The notes beneath the pieces are model-generated. The model did not search any database, was not told the DNA's origin, and worked only from the letters and a program-made list of their open reading frames with translations. A program made the position numbers and the translations under genes. Source: Siniperca chuatsi (lineage: Eukaryota > Chordata > Actinopteri > Centrarchiformes > Sinipercidae). Taken from it: a stretch of 64,000 nucleotides of DNA. The DNA is taken from positions 7,684,862-7,748,861 of the forward strand of contig NC_058048.1 in the NCBI RefSeq assembly GCF_020085105.1, given 5' to 3'. Below, in pieces: positions 28,691-41,995 of this stretch. The stretch's first letter is position 1, and every line of letters begins with the position of its first letter.

Positions 28691-28744
28691 CTCATAACTG
28701 TAAACACCTAGCTAGTTAGCTAGCTAGTTGTTTACAGTTATGAG
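28691..28744. repeat. 54-bp near-perfect palindrome with paired forkhead-like motifs
   Basis: CTCATAACTGTAAACA at 28691-28706 is exactly inverted at 28729-28744. An inner CTAGCTAG pair continues the stem. Each arm holds a GTAAACA/TGTTTAC forkhead-type core. Confidence 0.75.
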
Positions 28745-29950
28745 TAGAACATAATAAATAAAATAAAAATTAAATCATGATGTATATACAACCTATGTTT
28801 ACATTTTCCAAGCTTGTGGTTGCGCAAAGGCAGAAGCAGCATGTTACACTGTTACTCTGCAAAACCTCTTTAACTGGAATTCTGCTTCTCAGGGCTGCAG
28901 ATAGGCGAACGTGCACAGGGGTCGCTCAGATACATTCATGTGTGTGTTTCTTTTCTTTCTATGTAATAAGTTTGCATTTGTTTTCCTGTCCCTGATCCAG
29001 ACAGTTGAATCAACTTGCTTGACGCGCAGGTCCGCACAACGCATAGTTGAGATTTGAGAGGTGGATGCATCGGCTACGGTTACCCATAACACCCTTCTCT
29101 TTGTAGGTTTGCAGAGAGGTTTCTTCAGAGCAGCATAATTCCAGCTTTAGGGAGGAGATTCAGGTGGGTGGTTTTACACATGACTTGTCTTCTGTCTCTA
29201 ACCTTAGGCAACAAAACCTTTAGTTGTGGTGTAGATTTAGTTAGCTAAACCTAACTAAACCTTAACTCGTTTTTGTCACAAGCAGTACCTTCATACATCA
29301 GTATATAGTGACAAACAATGTCATTCAGCCGACACAGGGGCCAGATTAGAAAACGCTCATATGGGCCATTTTGGATAGCACTGACAAATGGACCTTTTTG
29401 TCATTTAAGTATGTTAAATTCTTATAAAATACCCAAATACCAACAATGACTTGGCAGTATGAGGCACCACACAATGTGCAGCAATGTTTTGCCATCAGTG
29501 TTAGCAGTGATTTGGGAAAGCCCCTCCCCAGTCAATCCATCTCTGTGTTTACTCCAACCTTTATCCTGCCTCTCTTCTCCTTATTTCTTTTTTCCCTCTT
29601 AATGTTTTGACTTTATGTCTTTCTTGTATGTCAAATACAACCTACCAGCAGCTCTGACAAATCTAATCCTGTCACATCAAATATGGACAGACACTTGTCA
29701 CACTCTCTCTCTCTTAGTCTGTGTATTCCTTTGCCAAGGTTTATCAATAGCCCATAGTTCACAGCGGGTCACCTGGCACCAAGCTGTATCCAACCTCACA
29801 CGGGAGCCCTCAGAGAGAGAGGCAGAGGCACACACACACACACACACATACACACACACCCAGAAGGGATGTTCCGGTGGCAGAAGGAGTGAGGGGGCTG
29901 CACTCTCTCCTACTGGCCACCCACTAAAGATACACACAAATACATGCACT

Positions 29951-29951
<1 letters not shown>

Positions 29952-30026
<75 letters not shown>
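29952..30026. repeat. long (CA)n microsatellite
   Basis: About 37 uninterrupted CA units, the longest simple repeat in the window, in the connexin intron. A shorter CA tract lies at 29829-29860. Confidence 0.95.
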
Positions 30027-30032
<6 letters not shown>

Positions 30033-30477
30033 TCGACACTCACTATCACACTCAAATTTTATGACCATACACAGTGTGTGCTTTTATTGCATACACAGAA
30101 ACAGAGAATGAATTCTCTAAGGACACCTCTCTATGCACGTGTGCACACATGCATTTTAATCTTCCAGCTGTTGCAGGGCGTCACAAAGCCGATTGTGTTT
30201 GACATTGCCGGGTGTTAGTTCCATCCTCTCAGGAGAAGATGAAGATGAATTTTTATCATACCAACCAGTAAAAATAGTTTTACCATTGTTTAGCCTGGGA
30301 GCCTTTGATCTCCTAGCAGGTGGCTTCAGAGGCTCTCAGGATTAGTTTGGTTCAGTTCAGGTAAATCAGTGACAGTATGTACCAATGTATTCAATGAGCA
30401 GTATATAAAAAAGCACCATAAAACAAATAATCCCAGGAGAACACATTTTTCACATGTACAGTATATGCAGTGGTGTA

Positions 30478-31020
30478 AGTCATTTTACTCCAGTACTGTT
30501 CAATTTTGAGGTACTTGCACTTTACTTGAGTATTTCCATTTTATGCTACTTAATAATTCTACTCCATAATTTCACAGGGAAATTCTGTACTTTCTACTCC
30601 ACTACATTTTTTTGACAACTTTGCTCACAGGATACTTTTCAGATGAAAATTTTGCATTAAAAACATATGATAAGCTTAGATAAATGTCTAGTTTGCGTTC
30701 CTTGCTTCAGATGTCTATTAGTTGTTTGCAGACCCCATAGAGTTATCTCGTGACCCTTTGGAAGGGGCCTGACACCGAGGTTGGGAAACAATGGACTCAA
30801 CTTCAACTGTATATAAAGCAGTTAAATTAGCTCCACATCGACCAACTATAACAGTAATATCAAACTTGTGCATTGATGCAACAGTATTAATAATCTAATA
30901 ATGTAATAATGTAATAATATGTCAGTCACAGGGGCCAATTTTCTGAACAAACTAGTACTTTACGTAAACTGATAACTGATAATACCTCTGTGACTTAAGT
31001 AGGATTTTAAATGCAGGACT
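30478..31020. mobile_element. second, right-truncated copy of the same hAT-like MITE
   Basis: It begins CAGTGGTGTAAG and shares the body with the element at 32457 (tccagtactgt, ggtacttgcactttactt, tccactacattt, tatataaagcagttaaatta, aggattttaaatgcaggact). It stops at the 'gcaggact' point without the terminal CCACCACTG. It has the same orientation as the complete copy about 2 kb away. Confidence 0.75.
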
Positions 31021-31347
31021 GGGAAGAAAGGGAAATGATCTTTTAGCATTATTATTTTATTATTTTCCTTACAAAGATAATGTTGTGTTACAATACTGAA
31101 TATAAGTACACACAAGTACAGATATACAGCCATCTATTCATCTTCTCTGTGCACTGTATTATAGAGTAAGTACTGTATATTTCTGCTGCAATGATAAGGT
31201 GGTTGGTGACAGTATTTATTATGGAATAGTCTCTGTGTGTAATCCTGGGTCTGTAAGCTGCTGAAATGGAAATCTAATAATAGCATATTCTAATACTGTT
31301 CACTTATCTACCCATGCCTCTGTCCCTCTCTCTCTCACACACAAACC

Positions 31348-31349
<2 letters not shown>

Positions 31350-31393
<44 letters not shown>
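31350..31393. repeat. (CA)22 microsatellite
   Basis: Uninterrupted run preceded by a short (TC)n tract, in the connexin intron. Confidence 0.95.
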
Positions 31394-31398
<5 letters not shown>

Positions 31399-32456
31399 GT
31401 ATTTGTGTTGATGAATGTGAACTGACTAGCTGGCTCTGGAGATAAACTGATGAAGATCCTAGTCCTACAGAGGCAGACAATAATTCAAATTTAACACAGT
31501 ATCTCACACACGCATGTGCACATGAACACACACATGCAAACGTTCAGTTGTGTATTTTGTGTAGTTTTACTAATCAGTCAAATGAGATGATGTATGACCA
31601 TTACATTTTTCCCCATCAGTCTGACTAATGACCATAAAAGGATATTTTTTTATATGCAGTTTTTAAACACTAATAACGAACAGATTGATCACGAGAGAGG
31701 TTATGGGTATTCCATTTTCCTCTCAGTGCGCTGGTACATCTGCACTGTACACAACGGTCTCCATGACAATAATAACCATGACAGTTACCTTGGCAACAGA
31801 TTAGGTGATCAAGTAAGACTAAAATAGGAGCTCAGACATTAAAAATAGACTTTCTAAAATCTACTGTGAGCAATCATTCAGAACAGATGAATGGCAGGAA
31901 TGAAAAGAAGTGACATGAGTGGTCACCATGGCAACAGACCAACCGTGTGGAGCATTAGCTTTTGGGTAGGTTGTAAGGGTTGTGATGGAGGGGTGAGGCA
32001 TGAGCAGGCGATAGAGCAGCAGGAGAGAGGAAGAGAGCAAATGCGTGGGTGGGAAAGGAGGAAGGGGGGTCAGTGGAGGGAAATACAGAAAGCGAGGGAG
32101 AGTGTGAGAGGGAAATGATGGGCGTAATCCGGATTAAAACGGTGGGTTTTGGACAATCCCGAGTTAGGGCTGTCTCGTCCATGCCAACTCTCCACCCACC
32201 GCGGCTCTCCTGTGCCAAGCCCCAACTCAAATCAGCGGCTCTGGCACATGCAGGGAGCCTCCATGACACACAAGCAGACAGCACATGGCCGTGTAGGGAA
32301 CATCCCAAACGCACTCAATCGACAAAAAATACTCTCATACCTATTTTTATATTCTGATCTACCATAGTGGTTCCAATGGCAATCACTAAGAAATACGAAT
32401 GACTGAAAAAGACACGGTTTACATTTTGCATTAACACGTCTCATTTCCAGAATGGG

Positions 32457-33032
32457 CAGTGGTAGAATGTAATTAAGTACATCTACTCCAGTACTGTACA
32501 TAAGTACAACTCTAAGGTACTCGTACTCTACTCCACTACATTTATTTGACAACATTAGTTCTAGTTACTTTGCAGATTCTGATTATTAATACAAAATAAA
32601 AATCAACTAATAAATTATGATATATTACTATGGATTAAGCTACCCAGCAGTATATAAAGTAGTTGAAATTAGCCCCACCTTTACCAGCTGCAACATTAGT
32701 GATGCTTACATGGCTTATATGGTCTTACACATTAAAGCATCACTAACTGTAATCCATTGATATTATATATTATAATATATATATATTATAATATTATGTA
32801 TTATTCTGAAATGGGCCATTCTGCATAACGAGTACTTTTATATTATAATTTATATACTTTATTATATTATTATATAATAATAAATAGATTATATATATTT
32901 TGATGCTTATACTTATGTACTTTTACCTAAGTAAGATTATGAATGCAGGACTTTTACTTGTAACAGAGTATTTTTACACTGTTGTATTGCTACTTTTACT
33001 TTAGTAAGATCAGAGTACTTCTTCCACCACTG
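32457..33032. mobile_element. full-length hAT-like MITE (about 576 bp)
   Basis: The ends are CAGTGGTAGAA (left) and TTCCACCACTG (right). They are flanked by 8-base near-duplicates, agaatggg at 32449-32456 and agagtggg at 33033-33040 (7 of 8 identical), as expected for hAT insertion. The body is AT-rich with many runs related to 'aagtac/gtactt', including an internal TA-rich palindromic stretch at 32757-32800. Confidence 0.8.
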
Positions 33033-33458
33033 AGAGTGGGTATCAGTATGATTTATATATGATTTAGTTGGATTAAATTTACACAATGAAATCTTCATGT
33101 CTTGCTTTTATGTTTACAACTTTTAAAACTGGCAGTACATCTCATTTTCATTCATTTCTGCCTTCTTTGTTTTTGTTGCATAATCATGCAACTATTGAAA
33201 AGGTGTTCTGCTTTGGGATTAGTAGAATATTCTAGTTGTGTCTGTGGTGGATGATTGGATCTTCAGTGGTGGTCTTCTGAGGTGCATTTACATTTAATGT
33301 GTTTTTACTGATCTGATTAGATACATGTATGATGAAATGTGATTTGTATGTACACTGAAGTTGCAAAAAGTGTCCCAACCCATGAATTTAAGAGTACACC
33401 AGCTACCACTCCTGATCTGACCTGCTGTAGCTATTTTAAAGTCAGTCTCATGACACAG

Positions 33459-34103
33459 AGTAGCTGTTCTGGGGCTTTTGACCATGTCACACGATCTTCC
33501 TGAGCAGATGAGTTGCCCAGCTGTCATGAAATTTTACTGTAAATGTTCAAATTTCCATTTTTTTCTGAGCACCTTAAAGTAAGCCTATGTAACTTTCATT
33601 GAATTCGACTGTGGCCATTATAGAATAATGGTAAATGCTTCAAAACAGTGTAACAGTAGGACAAGTAGAGAAATGTCAGCTAACATTAGCTAATCATAAG
33701 CTAATGGTCATACCAGACCAAGTAAAGCTGTCTCAGCAAAATCCCTGAGTGTGCTGAATGGAGCAAGGGAGAGTTTTATTGCTTATAGATTACACTTTTT
33801 AAGAGGAAGGATTTTTTTATTTCTTCTTTCAAAAGTTACATAGTTTCACTTGTTGGCTTAAAAGTTGAGATTGAAATTCCATTCTTGATCTTGGAAACAG
33901 CATTTGGCAACAATCTCACCACAAGGTCTACTCAGTAACTGTGCTAACATCTACAACTTTGTATCTCAACTTTTAAGCCATCATGGAAGAGAAGTCCTTA
34001 AAGTGCATAAAAATTTTTTGAACATCTACATTTCAGTGACAACTGGTCAACTCCATTTGTTGAGGAAATATATGATATGATCAAAAGCTCCAGAACAGCT
34101 ACT
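33459..34103. repeat. fold-back repeat with nested inserts
   Basis: The outer arms are inverted: GAGTAGCTGTTCTGGGGCTTTTGA near 33459-33481 pairs with TCAAAAGCTCCAGAACAGCTAC near 34081-34103, with mismatches. Inside lies a perfect 17-base inverted pair, GGCTTAAAAGTTGAGAT at 33855-33871 and its reverse complement at 33963-33979. A separate MITE lies at 33586-33842. Confidence 0.7.
33586..33842. mobile_element. 257-bp MITE nested in the fold-back repeat
   Basis: The terminal inverted repeats are TATGTAACTTT (33586-33596) and AAAGTTACATA (33832-33842), an exact 11-base match. There is no coding capacity. Its position inside the larger inverted structure suggests it inserted later. Confidence 0.65.
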
Positions 34104-34246
34104 CAGTTGACCTTGTGGTGCGATTGTTTGTTAAACCAATTTGAGTTCATGTTTTGCGCAGACCAAACATTTCACTGTCTGACAAATTCAGCATGTGTAT
34201 GCTTTATCCTGACTTTAAGAGTTCTATCACAAATTGACTACTGCAA

Positions 34247-34273
34247 ATATATATATATATATATATATATATA
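34247..34273. repeat. (AT)n microsatellite
   Basis: About 13 AT units in the connexin intron. Confidence 0.9.
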
Positions 34274-34514
34274 GGTTTTCTTTTAAATTATAATTCCCTA
34301 CACTTAACTAGCTTGTTTGAATTCCATACATTGTATCAAGTCAATGAAACCCTGACTTCCTACGTAGTATTTGCCACTTAAAGTTTGAAGCCAAGAGCTT
34401 GGCTAAGAGCGCAGAGTGAATGTAGCATATTGCTGAGAGTCAAACGCACTCCCTGCAGCTTGACTTCACTGCTTAACTGAAGAATCTGTGAATGGGATCA
34501 TGTGTGTGGAGTGC

Positions 34515-34537
34515 GTGTGTGTGTGTGTGTGTGTGTG
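34515..34537. repeat. (GT)n microsatellite
   Basis: About 11 units. Confidence 0.9.
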
Positions 34538-35484
34538 GTGAGGTGTGAATGCATTGTCACACTCTATCTGGTTGCTCATATGCAAAGACGAGGACTGTGG
34601 CAGTTTTGGCAGTATGTGTGAAAAAGCGTGTCTATGTGTATGTTGCCGCCCCTGAGTAATGAGTAAATATACTGAGCACGCTGCAAGTTTGCTTACGCAC
34701 ATGTCTGTATATTTGGATGACTTGTTGGTTATGAGTGTGAGTGTACGTGTGTGTGAGTGGGCAGTGAATCAGATGTCTCCTTATAGTATGTTGGTCCTGG
34801 CAGAGATGTGTTTTAGCAAGGTGTTAGGTGTTGTTTTATTCATGTTGAGTCAATCACACTGTGCAGAAGCTGATACTGCCTCACAACACACACGCAAAAA
34901 ACATGCTCAAAGAGATGCATGTAATGCAGTCTAAGTGACTCTTACTCTCTCAGCTTGTTCATTAGAGACCCCAGTAAAGTGTGAAGATGCAGCCAGTGAT
35001 GGGAGTTGGGGCAGGTGGCGAGAGTAAATCAATGGCAGAACAGCGTCCTTTTGATCTTCAAAAAGCGAGATAGGGTGAGACAAAGCGAGGAGGCAGAGTA
35101 GAAAAGAGGGAGATGCATGGAGATGTGTAGAGAAGCAAATTTATCAGAACATCAGCACACGAACATAATGATCAATTAAACAAAACGAGAATGTCAGCTT
35201 TATGATCCTACACAGAAACGCTGTTAGTCATGTGTAATAAAAGCAGATTTTATAAATAAGACAATAACCTCACAGCCACGAGCTTACACAAATAGACCCA
35301 ACTGAGAAAGCTTCAAAAGCAGCAGCCTTACTTTGTACCAAACAAAGATCAAAGTTAGGCTATTTGTTTTAATTGTATCCCTCATATTTTATGTAGTGTT
35401 GTTGTATCTGACTGCATAAGAGATTCAGCTACGTATTTTATACCAGTGAGCACAGCCAGTTCAGCTGAGCTGACATTTCTTTAA

Positions 35485-35835
35485 CATTACATTTATTTAG
35501 CTGATGCTTTTATCCAAAGTGACTTACAATAATTGCAAAATTGCAAGAATCATGCAAGTACATCAACTTCATGAAAAAAAAAACTCCTTGAAGTGCTACA
35601 TTTAGAAACAATAAGTGAGTTTTTTATATATTTTATGGCCCAAGGTGCAGTCTGAACAGATGAGTTTTCAGTCTGCGACAGAAGATGTGTAGAGTTTCTG
35701 CTGTCCTGATGTCAATGGGGAACTTGTTCCAACATTGTGGAGCCAGGACCGCAAATAGTCGGGATTTTGTTGAGCGGTAGCTGGACTCCCCTCATAGTGA
35801 GGGAGTAGCAAGCCAATTGGCAGTTCCATTAAACC
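35485..35835. repeat. dispersed fish repeat (tttagctgatgcttttatcc type)
   Basis: It starts acatttatttagctgatgct, ttatccaaagtgacttacaa, and continues with gatgagttttcagtctgcga and gggattttgttgagcggtag blocks typical of a common fish repeat. Confidence 0.55.
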
Positions 35836-35942
35836 ACAGTGTTTTGTTAACATATCTGCTTAATGTTAAGATGATTCAAAGATGTATATAAACACTACTG
35901 TAAGTTTAGTTAAGGTACAAATTACATTTTGGTTTACATTAA

Positions 35943-36290
35943 CTTAAAGGGGCACTCGACCTATTTTACACCTGATGTTGAAAACAGTTGTATAAGGTCT
36001 TCTGTGGCACTGGGAGGATCATTCCAAAGTTTGGGCTCCAGGCTTAAAGTTTATAACGGAAAGCCTTATATTTACTATTATTGTTTATGGGTACCCTTTA
36101 GGTCCCCTTGCCTCAGAGTAATTTTAGTTCATACCTGCCATTGCTTTAGAATGACAGTTGTGACTGTAACAGTAATGGGGGGTAAAGTCAAAATGTCTAA
36201 TATGAAAACCAAGAGTGAAGTTGGGTATTTTACTGTCCGTGTCATGTTGGTATTGATCAAAGAAGATTTATCCAAAGAGAAACTGTAATA
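35943..36290. repeat. probable partial MITE related to the one at 52436
   Basis: It starts cttaaaggggcactcgacct followed by attttacacctgatg, like the start of the 52436 element. No matching right end was found, so the boundary is approximate. Confidence 0.4.
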
Positions 36291-37432
36291 GGACAGAGTG
36301 ACTACACTACCCCATTAAGAATTCATGGTTACACTGCTTGATATTAAATCACCTGCCTTATTAGGCCTTATGAGGACTAACAACTTTCTAATAAAGCTGG
36401 CATCTAATATTTTTTTTATAACTAATACTTCATTAACATCTCCATATATGCACTGGTATGACGTAACACCCAACAACCAGCATATTTACTCCGACTAGTT
36501 TGCCTACTTTACATACTGCTCTTGTCAACAAGGTATGAAAATCATCTCGCTGAGATGTAAAACTTGCCTGAGATAAATAATTCATCACATCACTGTTATA
36601 ATCACATCACTGTGGTAATGCAGATGAGAACAGCGACTGCTTTTCATGTTGGTGTGTTCAAGTATGGATTTTCTGACAACATACTGTAGATCTTGGCAGG
36701 CGATTTTCAATCCTTGGATGTCAGATCTGACCACGGGTCCTTAAATGCACCAGCAGGGAAGAGTTTTCAAACTGGATCCTGTTTTCAAACTCAACTTCCA
36801 CTTCACAAAAGCATCTCTTTTACTGAAAAGTAAAGCCAACAGAATGATCAGAATGATGGATTGACAATTCATCACTGTGATCCAAAAAAGGTTCAAGCAT
36901 AGTGCAAGTTGATTTTCACTACGCTATACCCAAAATAACTAAAGCTAAAGGCTGCCTGGAAGGTTAACAACAGTTGTCAGTTTAAAAAGCTATGGACTAA
37001 CAAGCACTAATAGAATAGTACCACTTGAGTAAAATGAAGGCTCACAGTCATTTCAATCATAATTTCATTTTTTATAGCAGACATTCCAAGGTTTCTCAGT
37101 TAATGTTCCAATCCTATATTAATGTTTTAAAATTAAAACGTATTTCATAAATGAACATATGACTAAATGACTGGTTCAGGTAGGTATTTTTGCAGGGTTG
37201 GTCTCCTGTGTTTGTGTGTGTGAGGTGATGTCCGGGTTAAACTAACCCTCCAGTATCATTCTAACACTGACCTGCTCTGTCCTCCAGCGAGGTGCTAACG
37301 CTAAACCTATAAGCCTTACTGAGTCACCCTGACAAGAGACAGTTTTTCCCTGAGGCCCTGCAAGGTGAAATCTGTCTCAACTCTGACCCCTTCTCCTGCT
37401 CTAATCTCTCTGTCTTTATCCATCCATCATCC

Positions 37433-37457
37433 CTCTCTCTCTCTCTCTCTCTCTCTT
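37433..37457. repeat. (CT)n microsatellite
   Basis: About 12 units. Confidence 0.9.
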
Positions 37458-40400
37458 CTCTATGACCACCACCATTTTAATGTATTCTGGTTAAGTCTCA
37501 CTTGAGTTTCTTCACCTGCCAGTGTGTACCATGATACACCTTACTATGCACTACATAGATGTTAAAATTTATGTAAAATTGGCGCTAACACACTGCTTCA
37601 GGATGAAATGCAGGTTTATCTTCTAACATAATGTCTGATGAACACTCACTCACACACTTGCAATAGGAACTTAATCGATTAATCCATCAGTATGTAGACA
37701 CCATGTCAACCCTGATCTTAGCATATGTGGACTGTGAGGAGCAAGAGAGGGAGAATGAGCAGCTAAGAACCAGAGAGTGGATTGGGGGGGTATGAGGTGT
37801 AAGCAAAAGAAATGAGAACACAAGCTGCATAATTATGTGCAGTTGCTCCCTCTTTCTCCCACAGCTACAACTCTGCATCTCCAGCAGTCCCTATGGAGGC
37901 TAGTTGTAGCACTCCAGTCATGAAAGGCTGTGAGCAGCTACAGAGCAGCTCTCTCCTGCTCCTGGGGCTCATTTCCAGGATGTTTCTATCTCTAGTAGCA
38001 CAGCTAGAGCAGATCAATCCCATCAGTACTGACATGAACGCTAATGCACACTTCAGGAGCATCTTCAAAAACAAACTTATCTTTGGCATTATGTTTATTT
38101 TGCCAGATGCTGTTCATAGGTTTTATCAGCAGGTGGATGCTGTACATTTGTTGTAAAAGTCTGAGATGCAGCAGGAATTACATTTATCTACCTCCCACCA
38201 GGGATTCATAATCTCCCTATGGCACATGTGAGGTCATTTTGATAACCAGTTTCTTATGGCAGCACGTAGAATGCGCTGATTTTACAGCAGACAGCATCCC
38301 GGGGGTCATTACATATGGGTGGAGGAAGTGTGAAAGCAGAGACAGGGAGGGACGGAGTCAATAGATGTCGGAGGCATCGCTCGGCCTTCTGTAAGCATTT
38401 GCTAGATAAACCTCATCCTGTACAAACAAAATCATCTATCACCTCCGTGGAGGTTGTGAGCGCTCCACAGGGATTTGTTAAGTAAAAGTATGATGATCTA
38501 TAGGTCACGTGACGACAGAGCTGTAACCTGTCAACAAACACAAGCACGCTGAGTCGCATGTAAACACTGCTCACTAATAAATATTGGATTTGGCTTGGTG
38601 TAGGAATTGTACTGTGCTGAAAGAGTGCACGTGGCATACACACACATGCTTTCCTAGATTGATAAGCTGATGGCTCATTTGACTCAGGGGAGCCATGCTG
38701 AGGAGCCATGCTGAGCTAGCTGGCCTATTTCAAGAATGAGGTGTAGAGCTTCTACAGGAACACACCCACACACACACACTCTTGATCACCTCCTGTAAAG
38801 TGCACATGTGCAGAGGCATGCTGAGATACAAGCAAACTGTCAACCACCTCTTCTACTTCTTCATCCAACAATCATGGGCACTTTATGCAGCGACTGGCCA
38901 GGTGTGAACAGCTGTGAAAATACGGAGCTTGACTTCCATCCCATTTCGTGTATACGACGGAGTGCAACACCACAAATGTTTTTGAGGAGAGAATGTTCGA
39001 AAGTGTGCTCTGTTATCCTCCTTTGTACAATTCAGAGGGGAGAGACTAAAAATTCATACAAAAGATTTGGAATAATTGGAGAGAAATTGGCTTTACGCCC
39101 CAATTTCAAATGTGGCCACTCGGAACAGGTACAAACACTTGCTGCTTTTAGATGTGGTCGGACAAAACATTGTTCAACCTTTAGCCTGGTTCAACTGAAG
39201 CGTACTGAGGCCTTTATAGTTCCAGATTGGCCCAAAAATCAGATAATACATTTTTTGGAAAATACGGTGGAAAAGAAAGGGACGTATTATATTCAGTATT
39301 CTTTTTGAATAGAGTCTCCTACAGCGTTTCATTATGGGTTGTTTGTAGCCTTAATGTTGCTAAGCTAACAAGTTTCCGCAAGTCTGTTAATAAATTCCCG
39401 ACGAGTAAAAAAAAAAAGAGTCGAAATCGCCTCTCGACGTCTTTACTGCAGTAACAGACAGGGAACAAAATGATCTGTCAAGCAGCCAAACATCACCGGT
39501 GTCCCAGAATGTCATGATGAGGAGTTCAAAAAGACATTTCTGACCGCTCCAAGAGCCTGACAGGAGAGTGTGTGAGTGATAGAAAAGCAACACAAATGTG
39601 GGATTTATTTTCTGCTTTAATGGAATTATTTCATGTTTCACTTTTAGAAGAAAAAAGGCTTTAAGGATGAGTACTATCTTATCCTTGAACAAATAGTATT
39701 GTGGGGTAACTTTCCCAACAGGACAAGTCTGAAAGTGTATTCAATCTTCAAATTTTCCAAATGCCAGTTTTCGATCTTATAATCAGTCATTTTATATCCG
39801 GGCCAATACAAAATTTAAGGAGTGAGAGTTATCCAGTTTATGGCTCTCATTCAGTACTACTTTGTAAGTAGTAACACTGATTGTGAAGAGTCACCTTAAC
39901 TTTTATCTGTTCGAGGTGTTTAACCATGGTTCTCTTGTCGATAAACGTATTTTAAGAATAAATAGTTGGTCTGCTAATTGCTATCATTGTTTATTTACAC
40001 GGACAAAAAAAGTCAATGAGGTGCTTACAGCTTTAATCACTCACTTAACATTCCAGTCGCTGCAAATCAGGAGTCAGTTTGTATTGCAAATGGACATGCC
40101 TAAACTGTTTATTAACTGCCCTGTCTTCTATCAAACCCCACTTCCTATTCCATTATTGGAGATCAATATTAGGATGGTGGGAGGAAGTCCCACTCTGACC
40201 AATGGCAGCTCACAAATGGGACTGTGGCCTATGGGAGCGGGACCACAGAGACAGCAGCGATGTGTTGACAGTAGTTAGGTAGACAGTGCTTCATCACGGT
40301 TTCTCCTCAGAGGCTGTGTGTACCAACAGGTGCTGGGGTCCCACAGTCCATCAGATGGTCCTGGGGAAGTCGATTTACACCTGCCCCTCTGCCCGTAATG

Positions 40401-41439
40401 GCAGGAATTAATCACAGGTAGCAGGTGAATACACAAACACACACTCACAGACAGGACTGAAACCCGTCCACGCACATGTGATATGTACACAGAAGCTCAC
40501 GTTTTACACACAGTCTAAGTATTTATGCACACACATACACACACACATACAAACCCTGACCGTAGAAGGGAATCTCTAGAGCTGTTTGTAATCTTACACA
40601 AACAAGTGTTATATTCCCCCTAATGTGTGTGTGACTCATGTATGACGAATCGACTCAGGCCTGCAGTCTGTTGTCATAGTGGGCCCATGAGAACACACGC
40701 AGGCATCGCCTCAGGGACGGCAACCCGCCCAACGCTTTCTCCGGAAGGACGGCACCTGCGCTGACCAATGAGACACATGAAATCGCAGCGGAGGGACCAA
40801 TAGGTTTTAGGACTGAGGGAGTATTAGTGTGCATTTATAAAAATTCATGTCAGCACTGATGTCCCAGATTAGATGGCTTTGAGCTGTAGAAAAGCCAGAT
40901 GCAGGGAAGGCACTTTACTGTGGGAACGTACAGGCTGACACACAGAAACTAAAGCTAAAAATGATTGACTGACTCTTCATATTATCAGTAATAGCACTAA
41001 GTGAAGTGATTAGGAGTGCTTCTGATTAACTAAATTTAAGAGATAAATAAATACCATGAATGACATCCTCCCTCTGTTTATCCATTATTCAAACTAGACA
41101 AGTTGATGAAATGTCATATGTATGTCCTTCTGTTAGTGGATGAAACAAGCAGCAATACCCCTTTAGATTTCCATTAAACAGATCAGTGCATACCTTGAGA
41201 TGTGTGTTACCATGGAAACCACAAAAATAATTATCTTAGTAAGTAGTTAGTAAGCCTTTCATGAGGAAAGGATAGCCTATACGCAGTTGGCCAACTGGAC
41301 AGTCAGTCAATATGTCAGTGAAATCAGTTTACAGCTGTGGAAAGGAGATTGAATGCCAAAAGAGGTCCACTTGCAACACATTTTTAATGATTGCTATATG
41401 ATTTTTGTGCATTGACTTCAATAAGACAACAGGACTAAG

Positions 41440-41995
41440 AGTCTACAGCTGTGCTAGCAGCTCTGTTGGCTGTAGGCACACCAGTGGTTTGAGCTGAATG
41501 CTAATGTCAGCAAGCTAGCATGCTCACAATGACAATTCTAACATGCTGATGTTTACCATGTTCACTATTGCAGTTTAACTTGTTTACATGTTAATATTTG
41601 CTAATTAGCACTAACCACAAAATAGCTGAGGCTTACAGTCATGATTTGTTCAGGTATTTGGTCCCAAACCAAAGTATTGAACAAATCAGATGTTAAGTTA
41701 AGGGATCACCAAAGTTATTATAATTCATCCTAAGGGGGACATGAATGTCTGCTTCAAATTTCATGACAATCCATCCAATAGTTGTTGAGACATTTCCCTT
41801 AAAACCACAAATGTCAACCTCATGGCGACACTAGAGGAAAAGTCAGGGGAACACCAAAGTCAGCATGATTCATCCTCTGGGGATCATGAATGTTTGTACC
41901 AAATTTCATGGCAATCCAAGTAACAGTTGTTAAGATATTTCAGTCTGGACCAAAGTGGTGGACCAAGCGACCGACATTGCCATCCCTAAAAATAC
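41440..41995. mobile_element. dispersed fish repeat, copy 1 (connexin intron)
   Basis: It contains two internally similar units (caccaaagttattataattc..., and caccaaagtcagcatgattc...), each followed by 'aaatttcatg(a/g)caatcca' and 'agttgtt(g/a)aga'. A second copy in inverse orientation lies at 48770-49000. It is non-coding; the class is not certain. Confidence 0.6.

Noticed and set aside
29829-30026. CRISPR or other spaced repeat array
   Set aside because: Simple dinucleotide runs with no unique spacers; eukaryotic context.
29615-30064. 149-residue open frame ending in Thr-His repeats
   Set aside because: The repeats are translated (CA)n microsatellite.
38808-39308. 166-residue open frame in the connexin intron
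   Set aside because: No recognisable domain or family motif, AT-rich codon use, and no supporting splice sites or neighbours; probably chance.
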